From: Onchidella celtica
Lineage: Eukaryota; Mollusca; Gastropoda; Systellommatophora; Onchidiidae
DNA: 64,000 nt
Assembly (NCBI GenBank): GCA_963931925.1
Contig: OZ007570.1
Coordinates: forward strand, 30,662,688 to 30,726,687
Reading direction: 5' to 3'
Part shown: positions 24,319-35,025 of the stretch, one piece after another
How positions within the stretch are numbered: the stretch's first letter is position 1
Layout of the letters: each line of letters begins with the position of its first letter
Notes under the pieces: generated by a model
What the model was told of the DNA's origin: nothing
What the model saw: only the letters and a program-made list of their open reading frames with translations
Database searches by the model: none
Program-made: the position numbers and the translations under genes

Positions 24319-27300
24319 CATCGCCCGTGCAGATGCGGGGCCATCTTGCAGAAGAGGGACAGCAAAGAATACATCTGACGTGATACTGCGTGTCGTAAGA
24401 GGCGACTAAAGGTGCAAAGGTCCTGGTCTCCCGAGAAGAGCCAGTTGGCGGTGGGCCAACTACCCACCCTGTAAAAATAAACCAGTTACAGAAACACAAG
24501 CAAATACTTTAAATCAGTCTTTTATCTTGGGAGAAGGGGGAGCATCTGCACCTGTAGATTCAATGAAGGACAATCATGGACGAAGCCGAAAGGACTCCAC
24601 TGGCCCGACTGCTCCTTCATCAAACAAGTCACTCCGGATTGCGTCGTGGAATGTCCGCTCCATGTATGGAGCAGGAAAGAGTGCCCAGGTTACAATGGAG
24701 ATGAGGCGATACAGACTGCACATACTTGGAGTTAGCGAGACCCGCTGGATACAGTCCGGACTGAAACAACTTAATTCTGGGGAAAAGATTTTGTATTCTG
24801 GAAGGGAGGACAAAAAGCATACAGAAGGAGTAGCGATCATCTTGAGCAAGCACGCCCAGAGGTCACTGAGGGGATGGGAACCCTCCGGAAGGAGAATTAT
24901 ATTGGCATCATTTACTACAAAGAACAAGAACATCAACATGAACATTGTGCAGATATACGCCCCAACAAATGAAGCAACCGATGAGGACAAGGACGATTTC
25001 TACAACCAGCTTCAGGAAATAGTTGACACATTGCCAAGAAAAGATGTGAACATTATAATGGGAGACGCCAATGCCAAGATAGGATAGGACAATACAGGGT
25101 ATGAGGACATTATGGGGTGCAAAGGTTTGGGACAAATGAATGAGAATGGAGAGCGGTTTGCAAATTTCTGCGCATTTAACAGCTATGTGATTGGAGGTTC
25201 AGTATTCCCACACAAGAGGATCCATAAGGCCACTTGGATTTCACCGGATGGAGTAACTGAAAACCAGATTGACCACTTTCGCGTCACCCGGCGATTCAGA
25301 CGCTCACTGGAGGATGTCATGGTACAGAGAGGAGCTGATGTTGGATCTGACCATCACATGCTGCTGGCAAGACTCAAACTCCGCCTCAAGAAACAAGGTA
25401 CCAGAGCAGGAACAAAGAGGAGAAAGTTTCAAGTGAGCCTTCTGGATGGAGACAAGAAGGAAGAGTTCCAGCTGACACTGAGGAATAGATTCTAACCCCT
25501 TGTTGACCTCGAAGAGACAGTAGATTTGGAGACTCACTGGGCTAAGGTAAAAGGAGTATTTACATCGACATGTCAGGATGTTCTTGGGGAAAAGAAAGTG
25601 GAACACAAGGAATGGATCAGTCAAAAATCACTGGACTTGATAAGGATAAGAGGAGACCTAAAAGAACAGGTAAATGCAAGTCGTACAAGAAGCTCAAGAG
25701 TTGGTAACCAGGAACAGGACCGAGCATCAGCTAAAGAGGTAAAAAAATCAATTAAAAAAGACAAAGAGGAGTTCATAGGAATGTTAGCAGAGAAAGCAGA
25801 GAAGGCTACAACAGGAGGACACATGAGGATCCTCTACCAGACTACAAAGACTCTTGCTGGAAAATATGGAAAACCTGAAGTTTCTGTCAAGGATTACAAC
25901 AGGAAGGCTATTTTTGGAAAGGAAGCTCAGGCAAAAAGATGGATAGAACATTTTAACAGCCTCTTGAACAGACCTCCACCAAGCAACCCACCCGACATTC
26001 TACCCGCAAGAAATGATTTACCGATCAGTTGCGACCCTCCGACTAAAGCAGAGATTAATGATGCCATAAAGCAGTTAAATCGAGGCAAGGCAGCTGGACC
26101 AGACCAGGTCCCACCAGAGGCGCTGAAGGCAGGTGCTGCTGGGGCTGCAGAGGGTCTGCACTCACTATTCTCGAGGATTTGGATCGGAGGCAAGTTTCCA
26201 AAGGACTGGAAGGAAGGACACCTCGTGAAGCTTCCAAAAAAAGGGGACCTCAGCAATTGTAGTAACTACAGAGGAATCACACGTCTCTCCATCCCAGGAA
26301 AGGTTTTCAATCGGATTATCCTCAAGCGAATACAGAATGCAACAGACCCAAAACTTCGTGAGGAGCAAGCTCGTTTCAGGAGTAATCGATCAACCACCGA
26401 CCAGATCGTCACGCTGAGAATCATAGTAGAGCAGTCGCTAGAGTGGAACTCCCAACTGATAGTGAACTTCCTTGACTACGAGAAGGCCTTTGATAGCATC
26501 GATAGAGAAACACTGTGGAGAATATTGGGACATTATGGAATCCCAGAGAAGATGGTGAATCTTATCAAGAGCATGTACGAGGGGACAAGTTGCAGAGTCG
26601 TACACGATGGTGAGCTTACTGACAGCTTTGATATCAAGACTGGTGTTAGGCAGGGTTGTTTGCTGTCCACATTTCTGTTTATCCTGGTGATTGATTGGCT
26701 TATGAAAGAAACCACCAGTGGAGGAAGAAATGGCATACAATGGACCTCATGGACACAGCTGGACGATCTAGATTTTGCAGATGACTTGGCACTGTTGTCG
26801 CACACACACGACCAGATGCAAGCAAAGACTACAGCTCTAAAGAAAATTTCAGAATCTATTGGATTGAGGATACATCCTGCAAAGTCGAAGGTCCTAAAAA
26901 TTGTTGCACCCCCAAGCGAAAAAGTCAGAGTAGGAGATCAACCACTGGAAGATGTAGAGTCCTTCTGCTATCTTGGTAGTATCATTGACAATAAGGGAGG
27001 AACAGAGGCAGAAGTCAAAGCACGAATTGGAAAGGCACAGGCAGCTTTCGCGTCCTTAAGCAAGATTTGGAGAACCAAGGATAAAACTCTAAAAACAAAG
27101 CTGAGGATATTCAACTCGAACGTGAAGTCAGTCCTGTTGTATGGATGTGAGACTTGGAATGCATCCCAGGCCTGCATAAAGAGAATCCAAGTTTTCATCA
27201 ACAGATGTCTGAGGAAGCTACTTAAGATCAGATGGACAGACAAGGTCAGCAATGAAATTGTATGGAAAAGAACAAGACAGAGCCCAGTCAGAGAGGAAAT

Positions 27301-27575
27301 TGGTAGGAGGCGATGGAGATGGATCGGCCACACTCTCAGCAGGCCAGGAAACAGCATCACGAAGAAGGTATTGGATTGGAATCCCCAGGGCAAGAGATCA
27401 AGAGGAAGGCCGCGCGGAACGTGGAGAAGAGCCAGAGAAAATGATGTGCAACGAAGCGGAAAGACTTGGAATAAAATAAAGAGGCTGGCCCATTATAGAG
27501 AGGGATGGAAAGTGTTTGTTGGTGGCCTATACCCTGATCCAGGGTGAGAAAGGCAATGATGATGATGATGACAGA
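24319..27575 (+). mobile_element. Nearly full-length RTE-type LINE
   Basis: A 3.26-kb non-LTR retrotransposon: 5' UTR (24319-24526, with gtcgtaagaggcgactaaa), one long frame 24527-27547 and a short 3' UTR ending in a GAT repeat (27556-27571). The frame encodes an apurinic-like endonuclease followed by reverse transcriptase, the single-ORF layout of RTE elements. It is broken only by two in-frame stops (TAG 25085-25087, TAA 25493-25495) with no frameshift. The GAT-repeat tail and total length also fit RTE. The element lies exactly between duplicated blocks X' and Y'. Confidence 0.93.
24527..27547 (+). pseudogene. RTE endonuclease-reverse transcriptase ORF
   Basis: The endonuclease region starts with ASWNVRSMYGAGKS and continues SETRW, APTNE and MGDANAKIG (24650-25087). 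After the first stop the same frame continues with DNTGYEDIMG, GERFANFCAFN, a TWISPDG box and SDHHMLLARL (to 25492). After the second stop come the linker and RT (25526-27547): GKAAGPDQVPPEALK, NYRGITRLS, FLDYEKAFDSIDRETLWRIL, TGVRQGCLLS, the catalytic FADDLALLSH (about 26775-26805), LGSIID, LLYGCETW, and the C-terminal RWRWIGHTLSRP and GKRSRGRPRGTWRR. Many databases label this endonuclease as craniofacial development protein 2-like, a known misannotation from RTE/BovB sequence. Protein expression from one piece is unlikely because of the stops. Confidence 0.93.
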
Positions 27576-27584
27576 TATATATTT

Positions 27585-27760
27585 TGTACATATCTATAAT
27601 ATAATTATAATATTAATTGACAATTTGTTAAATTCGTAAGCTTTATTTTTGACGGCCTTGGGTCACTGTCACACATGTACATTTTGTTAAATGTTCCAAG
27701 AATGAGACTGATACAGAATTAAGCCGTATCTCACACACAATGTCTAATAAGTTCCATTCT
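27585..27760 (+). repeat. Duplicated block Y' (partner at 15475-15680)
   Basis: High-identity copy of block Y, starting directly after the LINE 3' tail. Confidence 0.88.
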
Positions 27761-27794
27761 ACGCAGGGCCTGATTAAGATCTTTAGAGGCCCTA

Positions 27795-27990
27795 AGTCTC
27801 TCCTCTCTCTTGGTTCTCTCTCTCTCTCTCTCACGCATTCTCTGTCCTCTCCCTCTCTCTCACGCATTCTTTCTATCCTTTCTCTCTCTCTCTCCTGCAC
27901 TCTCCCTCTCTCTATCTCTCATAAGCATTCTCTCTTTCCTCTCTCTCTCTCTCACGCATTCTCTCTCTCCTCTCTCTCTCTTACATACAC
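27795..27990. repeat. (CT)n-rich tract
   Basis: CTCTCT microsatellite interrupted at intervals by cacgcattct. The open frames on both strands are compositional artefacts. Confidence 0.9.
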
Positions 27991-28380
27991 AATCATACAC
28001 AGTCGTGTAAATCAGACAGGAAGAAAGGATCAGATATAAAATTAACAATAATTGTTTCAATGGGCATCGGTTAAACTTATCTTTCAACTGTTTTGTTATT
28101 TTCAAAACTTGAAAACATTTAATTGTTCAGAATTTCAACGTTCATCTTCCACGCTTGTTTCAGTTAGTTCGCGGTCAAGATTTCGTGAAAGCAGATAGGG
28201 CGAGCAAGTAGATTTCACTAGTCATTCAATTACCCGGGAAGCGGATGTTTCTTTCAGTGGGAGTCAATGCTTTTACAAATTCTCTGTAATGTCTGTGAAG
28301 AAATTAAACTTTATCAACACTGAGTAATAAGTGATACACACACTTGTCCAAGACCTCATAAAAGTATTCCTAACGATTTG
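27895..28380 (+). repeat. Duplicated block Z' (partner at 20860-22010)
   Basis: Diverged but collinear with block Z. It follows Y' directly, whereas Y and Z are about 5 kb apart in the other copy because MITEs and other DNA separate them. Confidence 0.5.
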
Positions 28381-28456
28381 AGGTCTTTATTTTAGGAGGT
28401 TCGCTGCCCTTGGCATTTACACCTCACTTTACTTGTTTTATTATTTCTTGTTCTGG

Positions 28457-28850
28457 CGGGGGGGGGGGGGGGGGGGGAGATGATATGGATAAATTTTAAT
28501 CTATTAATTTCAATTTTGCCCGGGCAGCGGCCTTTCGGCCTGCTCTTTACGATTTCCAACTGCCAAGGTATCTTTAACGTGCGCAACGTGCACACGGGCC
28601 CTCCGAATTTTTTCGTCCTTATCCGAGAAGACTAGGTACTCGATCCTACCCCCCAATAGGACCAGGGACTTGAAAATATGAGAAAAATCCAATTTCCAAG
28701 AACTACTCGATCCTACCCCCCAATAGGACCAGGGACTTGAAAATATGAGAAAAATCCACTTTCCAACATGCCTGCACTGCCCGGGTTTAGAACCCGGGAC
28801 CCTTGGCATGAGAGGCGAGCACCTTGCCTCTAGACCACCTTGTCCCCTAA
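28457..28850 (-). mobile_element. tRNA-derived SINE, copy 2
   Basis: Same tRNA-like head (minus strand, ggacaaggtggtctagaggc and gggttctaaaccc) and body as copy 1 at 10985-11324. It differs by an internal tandem duplication of 67 bp (units starting at 28641 and 28708). It also ends in a long G run on the + strand (28458-28477). Confidence 0.87.
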
Positions 28851-28984
28851 AGTATTCCTAACATTCGTGAATTCTGCTTATATTTACAGTGCCCATCAAT
28901 AAAATATCGTTTATGCCCGATTTTGAGATTTTTTACCCCCCCCCCCCCTTCCCCTGTACACTTTTAAAATGTTGTCACCCCAAG

Positions 28985-29215
28985 TTTTTTGTGCTAGGGG
29001 TGCGTATTTAAAAGCCTTTTGTGACTCTAGAGCTAGAAAGCTCCTCAGAAAATACTTGTAACAACAACCTTAATTAAATGTTCTTTCAGGTTTTCTTTCT
29101 TTTTTTCCCCCTATTTTTGTTATTGAAAGGGTAGGGGGCGGGGTTAAGGATTCAATAAGATTTAGGGTTGAGAATAAGGACGGGGTTAGGGATAGGTACC
29201 ATCCCTAATGCAAAA
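28985..29215 (-). repeat. Dispersed repeat, copy 2 (inverted partner of 2325-2600)
   Basis: The reverse complement matches copy 1 from ggtacctatccctaaccccg through ttaaggttgttgttac to cccctagcacaaaaaactt. A poly-C run (28939-28948) sits at the same end as the homopolymer in copy 1. Confidence 0.72.
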
Positions 29216-29447
29216 CGCAGACATGACTGTAGCGTTGATAGACAGTGTTGATTATGGAAGAGATAGGATAGTACATGTATTTCTGTACTCTATCACACTC
29301 ATTCTAGCCCGTTTTTCGTTACTGTCTCAGCACATTGCGACCATGATATTTCTTTCTTTCTAGACTTGCCCCCCTTCCCCACCCCCGGCTCTGTAGGGAA
29401 TTCGGCAGTTTATATATATATATATGTCACGCATAATGTGTACAATT

Positions 29448-29610
29448 GCCTAATGTGTACATTAGGCATCAAGTTGCCCAACGTGTACATTGGGCAAAAT
29501 GGTTTGCCTAATGTTGAATGCTGTCAACATTAGGCAGAAAATTGCCTAATGTTCACATTATGCAGGCACATTTTGCCCAATGTGAACAGAAAGTGAATAA
29601 CATTGCCTAA
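29448..29610. promoter_or_regulatory. Ginger left subterminal palindrome array
   Basis: Palindromes at 29448-29467 (GCCTAATGTGTACATTAGGC), 29476-29495, 29506-29535 (spaced) and 29544-29563, plus half-sites to about 29610. The likely role, by analogy with other DNA transposons, is transposase binding; this is inferred. Confidence 0.7.
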
Positions 29611-29839
29611 TGTGTACAGTTGGTAAATAAATTTATATGTCACGCTCAATTTTTAGAATAGGATACAACACATAACATTTACAATGTTTACAATAGCTTT
29701 GAGACATATTGAACAATTTGAAAAGAAGAACATTTATTAAAAATATTGGGAAACAATTATAAAGCATCAAATGTCCAATATGCAAAGGGACAAAATCACA
29801 TAATTTAATGCACTTATAATACATAATAATACATAGTTT

Positions 29840-31746
29840 TCAGACGTTTTTGCATGCTCTGCCGGGATGGCAACGAGAGTTGCACATCATTCGTTTTTTT
29901 AAGCAGGTACACCTTCCTGACGTACAGTCTGTTTTGCATTGGCATTTCTGAAAGCCTTGACCACCAGTTGCCTTTGCTGTTGCTGATCTCAATGATAAAT
30001 AAACCTCAGGAACATCATTGACCGTCATTAAAGCGTGGTCTATACGATCCAGATCAGCTGATGTAAATTTGGAATGCAGTATTCCCTCGCGGCAACCAAC
30101 TGTGTACAGACCATCCTGTTCTTTGATGACGACCACTAGAATATTTTTTGGATCTGCTGGGCCTCGATCCACGTCGGGAACTCGAAGCGTTGCACATTGT
30201 CCAACAAGTAATGGCCTAAGCAGTTGTTTCCCGCGACGTGCCATTCTGTCTGCTGCCTTCGATTGCCCCGCATTGGCGATGTTTCTTATTTGCCGGAAAT
30301 AGTCTATGTCTGATGGTCCCACTGCCGCTGATGTTGATGTTCCTGCCATTGTAGTGGCTTCATCATCTTCCACTTCATTGTCCTCTGTGGGTGATGCCAC
30401 CTCTTCAGTCACAGCAACCATCTCGGTAACTGCTTCTGTTTCTGTCATTATCTCTCCCATTGCTGCTGTTTCTGTGTCGTCATCTTCCTCTGCCATCTCT
30501 ACGTCTTCGTGTGCCAATACATCTGTGTCTGCGTCACTTTCTGTCACAATTGCACTAGTCATCGTATCTGCTTCTTCCACTCTCACTGCATCTTCAGTCA
30601 CAGCAACCATCTCGGTGACTGCTTCTGTTTCTGTCATTATCTCTCCCATTGCTGCTGTTTCTGTGTCGTCATCTTCCTCTGTCTCTCTTACATCTCACCC
30701 TCTGGTTTCTAAAAATGCCTCAATATCTTCTTCGGTCGATATTTCACGCAAAGCTTCACCTGGCAGGAGAGACGACCCCAGTCCAACTTGCGGATCGTTG
30801 CCAAATGTAATTTTAAATGGACTAAAGCCGGTAGTTTCGTGTTGGCTAATGTTTATTTGCCATTGCACAAATTTGAGACCCACTGACCATTTTTTACTAT
30901 TGTTTTCTCTCATCCAAATCACTAGTTTATCCTGAATAACTCCATTCAGGCGCTCAACCGCACCTTGGCTCTGGGGATGCCGTGGGCGGCCAGTCACCAA
31001 TTTCATTTCTGGCCAGAGGGTTGATAGCTCCGCAATAACGGCATTTACAAATTCTCGCCCGTTGTCTGATTGCAAAATGGCAGGTGCCCGAATGTCAGAA
31101 ATATATCAAGAAGATTGGCTGCCACCTCCTCTGCTCTTTTTGACGCAAGTGGACGCAATTTGCAAAATTTGCTGAAATGGTTCACATAAGTCATGATATA
31201 TTTGAAATCACCGTCAGGCAAAGTTTGAAAATTTATGAGATCAATTTGACACCTGGAAAAAATGTGATGACTGCGCACGGGTTTAACTACCAGACCTTTT
31301 GGCAACTTTCTTGCCCTCTTTTGATGGCAGTGTTCACAAAACGATATGTACAGATAATATGCTTCTTGGGTGATGTTACAATACTTTTTTTTCACTTCTG
31401 CAATTGTTTTCTTACCACCCCCATGTCCAATAGTCTCGTGAGCAACTTTGACAATGTCAAAGACTTCTTCAAGGGAAGCAACAAACTTAAAATTAACAGC
31501 GTCTGGCTCTTTCCTTCGGCGAATGAGTCTGTCCGCATTGCCGACACGTAAAATTTCAAACCTTCTTTTACAGTTGAAATCAGAAGTTGTCTTTGCACCC
31601 ACAGAATTGATTCTGAGTAACTCTTCGATGACTTGATCACGCACTGTGGTAGATTGCAGAACAACATTGGAAGCCTTGCCCTCCAGAGTTTCCCTCAGCT
31701 TAGTCTCGAAGGCAGTTCGGTCCATTTGATGTTGCTGAAGAAACAA
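29840..31746 (-). pseudogene. Ginger transposase (KRBA2-like integrase), degraded
   Basis: Order of parts on the minus strand: an N-terminal region from about 31725 (MDRTAFETKL); an HHCC zinc-binding domain (HETIGHGGGKKT, then CEHCHQKR); a DDE integrase core with first Asp in CQIDLINF, second in SDNGREFV and Glu in QGAVERLNG; a KFVQWQINISQHETTG helix region; a long acidic Glu/Thr/Ala linker containing a tandemly repeated block around MGEIMTETEAVTEMVAVTE; a VGQCATLRVPDVDRG domain; and a Cys-rich C-terminus (CQCKTDCTSGRCTCLKKRMM then CNSRCHPGRACKN). This order is characteristic of KRBA2-like genes derived from Ginger transposons. About two breaks interrupt the reading frame. Confidence 0.88.
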
Positions 31747-32270
31747 AAAATAGAAAGGAAAAAAACTTAGCTACAGCAACAGCGGGAACAAAACAACAAC
31801 AACAACAACAACAACAATAACGTAGGCCTAATTACCTTAAGTCTTTAGATTATCACCACGGCTTGTTTTGAATTCACAGTGACGTCTCATGTGTTCAACA
31901 ACAACAATAACAACAATTACGACAACAACAACAACAACAACAACAACAGCAATAAAATAGCAGACAGAAACAACAGAGAGATACATCACATAAGTAATAT
32001 TTACCTTCGATCAAATCACGCTCTGTGGTAGATTGCAGAATCAAATCCAAACCAAAATTGAAATAGAATAAAAAAAGACAGTGTGCACACGTCTGTAGAC
32101 CTCTTGAATTTCAAGTCATGTATGGAAACACACTGATTAAGGCATAGTGTTGTGTGATCCAAGGTCTGAATTCACTTCACTCACTGGCAACACACTGACT
32201 AAGGCACATTGTTGTGTGGTTAAGCTTGTTGTTTATAGTTTCACTCAAGTGAGTTGATACTTTCATAACT
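31747..32270. other. Ginger non-coding 5' region
   Basis: CAA/ACA triplet runs (31795-31817, 31921-31949), a TAGGCCTA octamer (31823-31830), a second copy of a transposase-gene stretch (gctctgtggtagattgcaga at about 32018), and a tandem pair of about 60 bp (acacactgattaaggca / acacactgactaaggca). No coding sequence is recognised. Confidence 0.6.
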
Positions 32271-32279
32271 CTGTTCACA

Positions 32280-32470
32280 TTAGACAAAATGGCCTTGCCT
32301 AATCTGAAAACATTGTCTCTGTTCACATTAGGCAAAATGCCCTTGCCTAATCTGAAAACCTTGCCTAATGTGCACATTAGGCAAGCATTTTGCCTGAGTT
32401 AAACAATAGGCAGAGGACGTGCCTAATGTACACATTAGGCAACTTGGCCTGCCTAATGTACACATTAGGC
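32280..32470. promoter_or_regulatory. Ginger right subterminal palindrome array
   Basis: Full palindromes at 32363-32382, 32421-32440 and 32451-32470 (the last two identical, GCCTAATGTACACATTAGGC), with half-sites from about 32295. The unit is the same as in the left array. Confidence 0.72.
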
Positions 32471-32889
32471 AACTGTACACATTATGCGTGACATATATAT
32501 TTTAACCCTGCCAGTGGCAAACTTCTAATAGAGGGTTACCTGTGGCGCATTTAGGTCATACTCAGAACAAGGTCATAGTGTGGCTTTGTAATATCGTCCC
32601 CCGGCCTGGTCCCAGTCGGACCTATTCCTCTGACGACACGGTGCCATATCTTTCTATCGTCTCTAAAGTTCGTGGAGCCTTACACATTAAATGCACTTTA
32701 TGTCCTTGGCTAATATATTATGTGATATTGACACAAAATCTAAGATCTTCACCAAGGGCTTCACCAATTTTACCAAAAAAATTCCCAAATTCTATGACCT
32801 TAACCTTGCTCTTGAGTGAGACAAACATTGCATTTCGTACTAGTCAGTTGATATGAGTAGTCTGAGCTTTACTCATGGCCAGTTGTTTG

Positions 32890-33034
32890 CCTCACCTTCT
32901 CCACTCACCACTCTATTTGATGGCTGACCTACATTCAGCTAGCTGGATTTTCCCCAAAATCTTGGTTTCTACTATTTTTTTGTCTCACTTCCTCCACTCA
33001 CCACTCCATTTGATGGCTAACCTACATTCAACTA
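32890..33034. repeat. Tandem duplication of about 94 bp holding an empty insertion site
   Basis: Unit 1 (about 32890-32982) reads tccactcaccactc...cattcagcta-gctggattttccccaaaatc without interruption. Unit 2 starts at about 32983, stops at cattcaacta (33034), and resumes with gctggcgttttcccccaaatc at 34375, after the DNA element 33035-34372. Confidence 0.82.
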
Positions 33035-34372
33035 TAATCCGTTCACCGAGGCATGATCACAGAAAACTGCTCGTAGCGTTGCAACCGTCGATGATATTTG
33101 AATGTAATTTGGCGTGAAGTCTTAGATTTGTGATGACCCTAACCCAGACTTTTTGCCCCCGAATTATTTAAGTAGTTTTCGATTTTGTTTATTTGCGGTA
33201 TATAAATAAAGAGAGCACCGACAAGGGTAAACATTTAGGTGGTTTACTGTAATAATTTAACACATGGTTTTGAGTCCCACTAAACTGTGGTACAGCACGT
33301 GATTAAATTGAGCTTAAAAACAAACTCACGTGATTGTTCACTGGTAGGCCAACACAAGAGTCAGACTAGGCGTTGTCAGAGATCTTTCAATTTCAGAATT
33401 CCTTTCATCGTGGATTTAAACATCAAAATCAATACGATGCGGAACATTGGAGAACAAGACCTTCAAACTGTCAGACATCCAAAATATAACTCATGCAGCA
33501 TTGAAAACAGTCGCTGCAGAATTTTTCTCCAAGTGAGAGGATCATGTATCGCGTTTGGAAGGGAGAATGCTGACAAAACGAGGGCATTCATTTTATTCAA
33601 CCGAATATCGTCACCAATCCAATGGAGACATCCGACTCAGAAAGCGACGGAGATGATAAAACATTCAAAAACACCGAAAAGTGCTTGCCTGTTTTGAAAT
33701 AAAACCAAACACACACACACGCACATTTTTAGGGCTAACCTTTCTATTGGGCCTAAGGTTGTCCCAAGTCTGATCATTGTACCCACAAGGCCACGCTCTT
33801 GCAATGACAGGGACTCAGAGGGGAAAGGGTAGTCATATCTCGATATGTATATTTCTTACAACTTAATACAGATTGGAAAGCCTAGCTACTTTACAAACTT
33901 CATCTTTCACAGGGTGTTACCGTTTAGCATAACTAGAAGGCTGTTTTCAATTGATAAGTAATGAATCTGTAGTAGCTTTATCTTACACTTACAGGAAAGG
34001 AACAATAAATGCATTATTTACGTGTAAAGCAAACCTCAAGTCCGTAACGTGATGCTACGCCACTCCAATTCATCAAAGATTGTTACTATATTTAGGAATT
34101 TAGATCAACTCAGGGAAACGAGAAGTGACAGATCATGTTGGAACACACGTATACTGTAAACATCTATAAGTTTGGGGCCTATTCAATTGAAAACATAGAA
34201 AAGATCAAAGGAATTCGCCGCTTTGAAAGAACGGTGCTGTGCAGAGACTTCAAATTCAAGATTTGTAGGGTCATGATAAATGTAACACTGCATGCAAAAA
34301 TTCAGGACGCTATATTTCGTAATAGCTGAGAAAATCCAACTAAACCGTGGTCACGCCTCGGTGAACGGACTA
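33035..34372. mobile_element. 1.34-kb TA-site DNA transposon (non-autonomous)
   Basis: The ends are inverted repeats of about 28 bp: TAATCCGTTCACCGAGGCAT at the left and, complemented from the right, TAGTCCGTTCACCGAGGCGT. TA occurs on both sides (33033-33034 and 34373-34374), and the uninterrupted sequence survives in the neighbouring tandem unit, so the insertion is certain. The size and TA target fit Tc1/mariner relatives. No transposase is recognisable: open frames of 136 codons (33287-33697) and 64 codons (34135-34329) show no DDE motif. Confidence 0.85.
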
Positions 34373-34936
34373 TAGCTGGCGTTTTCCCCCAAATCTTGTT
34401 TTCTACTATTAAATCGAAAGAACGTATGTGGACAAAAATTCTCTCCCCCCCCCCCTCCCCCCCCCCTCCCCATCTTTTAATGTGTCAGCATCATGAGATG
34501 ATCGACATAGAGTATATTGTATTGACCAATTGCCAAATCGGGTTTAATTGTACGATGAAAAGTGAAATATATTATGATTTGGGATAGGAAGTTTGTAACT
34601 GCATGTCCTGGTTTGTTTACAAGTAAATCAATCAATCAGTCTGCCAGGCGGGTTCAGTTTTTTTTTTTTTTTTAATGGATCATTTTCTCGGTTGATATTC
34701 ATCCATAGTGTCTTTTTGTTTCCTAGGGTAGTATGGATAAGGTGGGTGTGATGTTAAGGTATCGAAAGTGCCGAATGAGTTGAGCTTTGGTATGCCTATC
34801 GGTTAAATGGTTCAAAAGCTGCAGCATAGTCATGCGGGTATTGGCAAATGTAACCATAACACCCACCAAATGATGGATTCGTTCTTCTATTCCCTATTCT
34901 TCTAGTGTACAATAACAACAGCACACAGATACACGA

Positions 34937-34937
34937 T

Positions 34938-34970
<33 letters not shown>

Positions 34971-35025
34971 ACAATATCAATATAATAATATGTAGTATAT
35001 GGATTATATATATATATATATAATG
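34937..35025. repeat. (AT)n microsatellites
   Basis: Two AT dinucleotide runs separated by a short AT-rich spacer. Confidence 0.9.

Larger units (their letters stand above)
29425..32493 (-). mobile_element. Ginger-type DNA transposon (KRBA2-like), complete ends
   Basis: Perfect 20-bp terminal inverted repeats, TGTCACGCATAATGTGTACA at 29425 and its complement ending at 32493, enclose a KRBA2-like integrase gene on the minus strand. The 5'-TGTNR start is the known Ginger terminus. The flanks are TATA-rich on both sides, so a short TATA-type target duplication is likely but cannot be measured. Inside each end lie palindromic repeats of GCCTAAYGTGYACATTAGGC type. The element is a cut-and-paste DNA transposon, related to LTR-element integrases by descent only. 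The transposase is broken in about two places, so this copy is probably not autonomous. Confidence 0.9.

Noticed and set aside
29425-32493. LTR retroelement suggested by the integrase
   Set aside because: No long terminal repeats, capsid or reverse transcriptase; inverted ends and the KRBA2-like layout show a Ginger DNA transposon.
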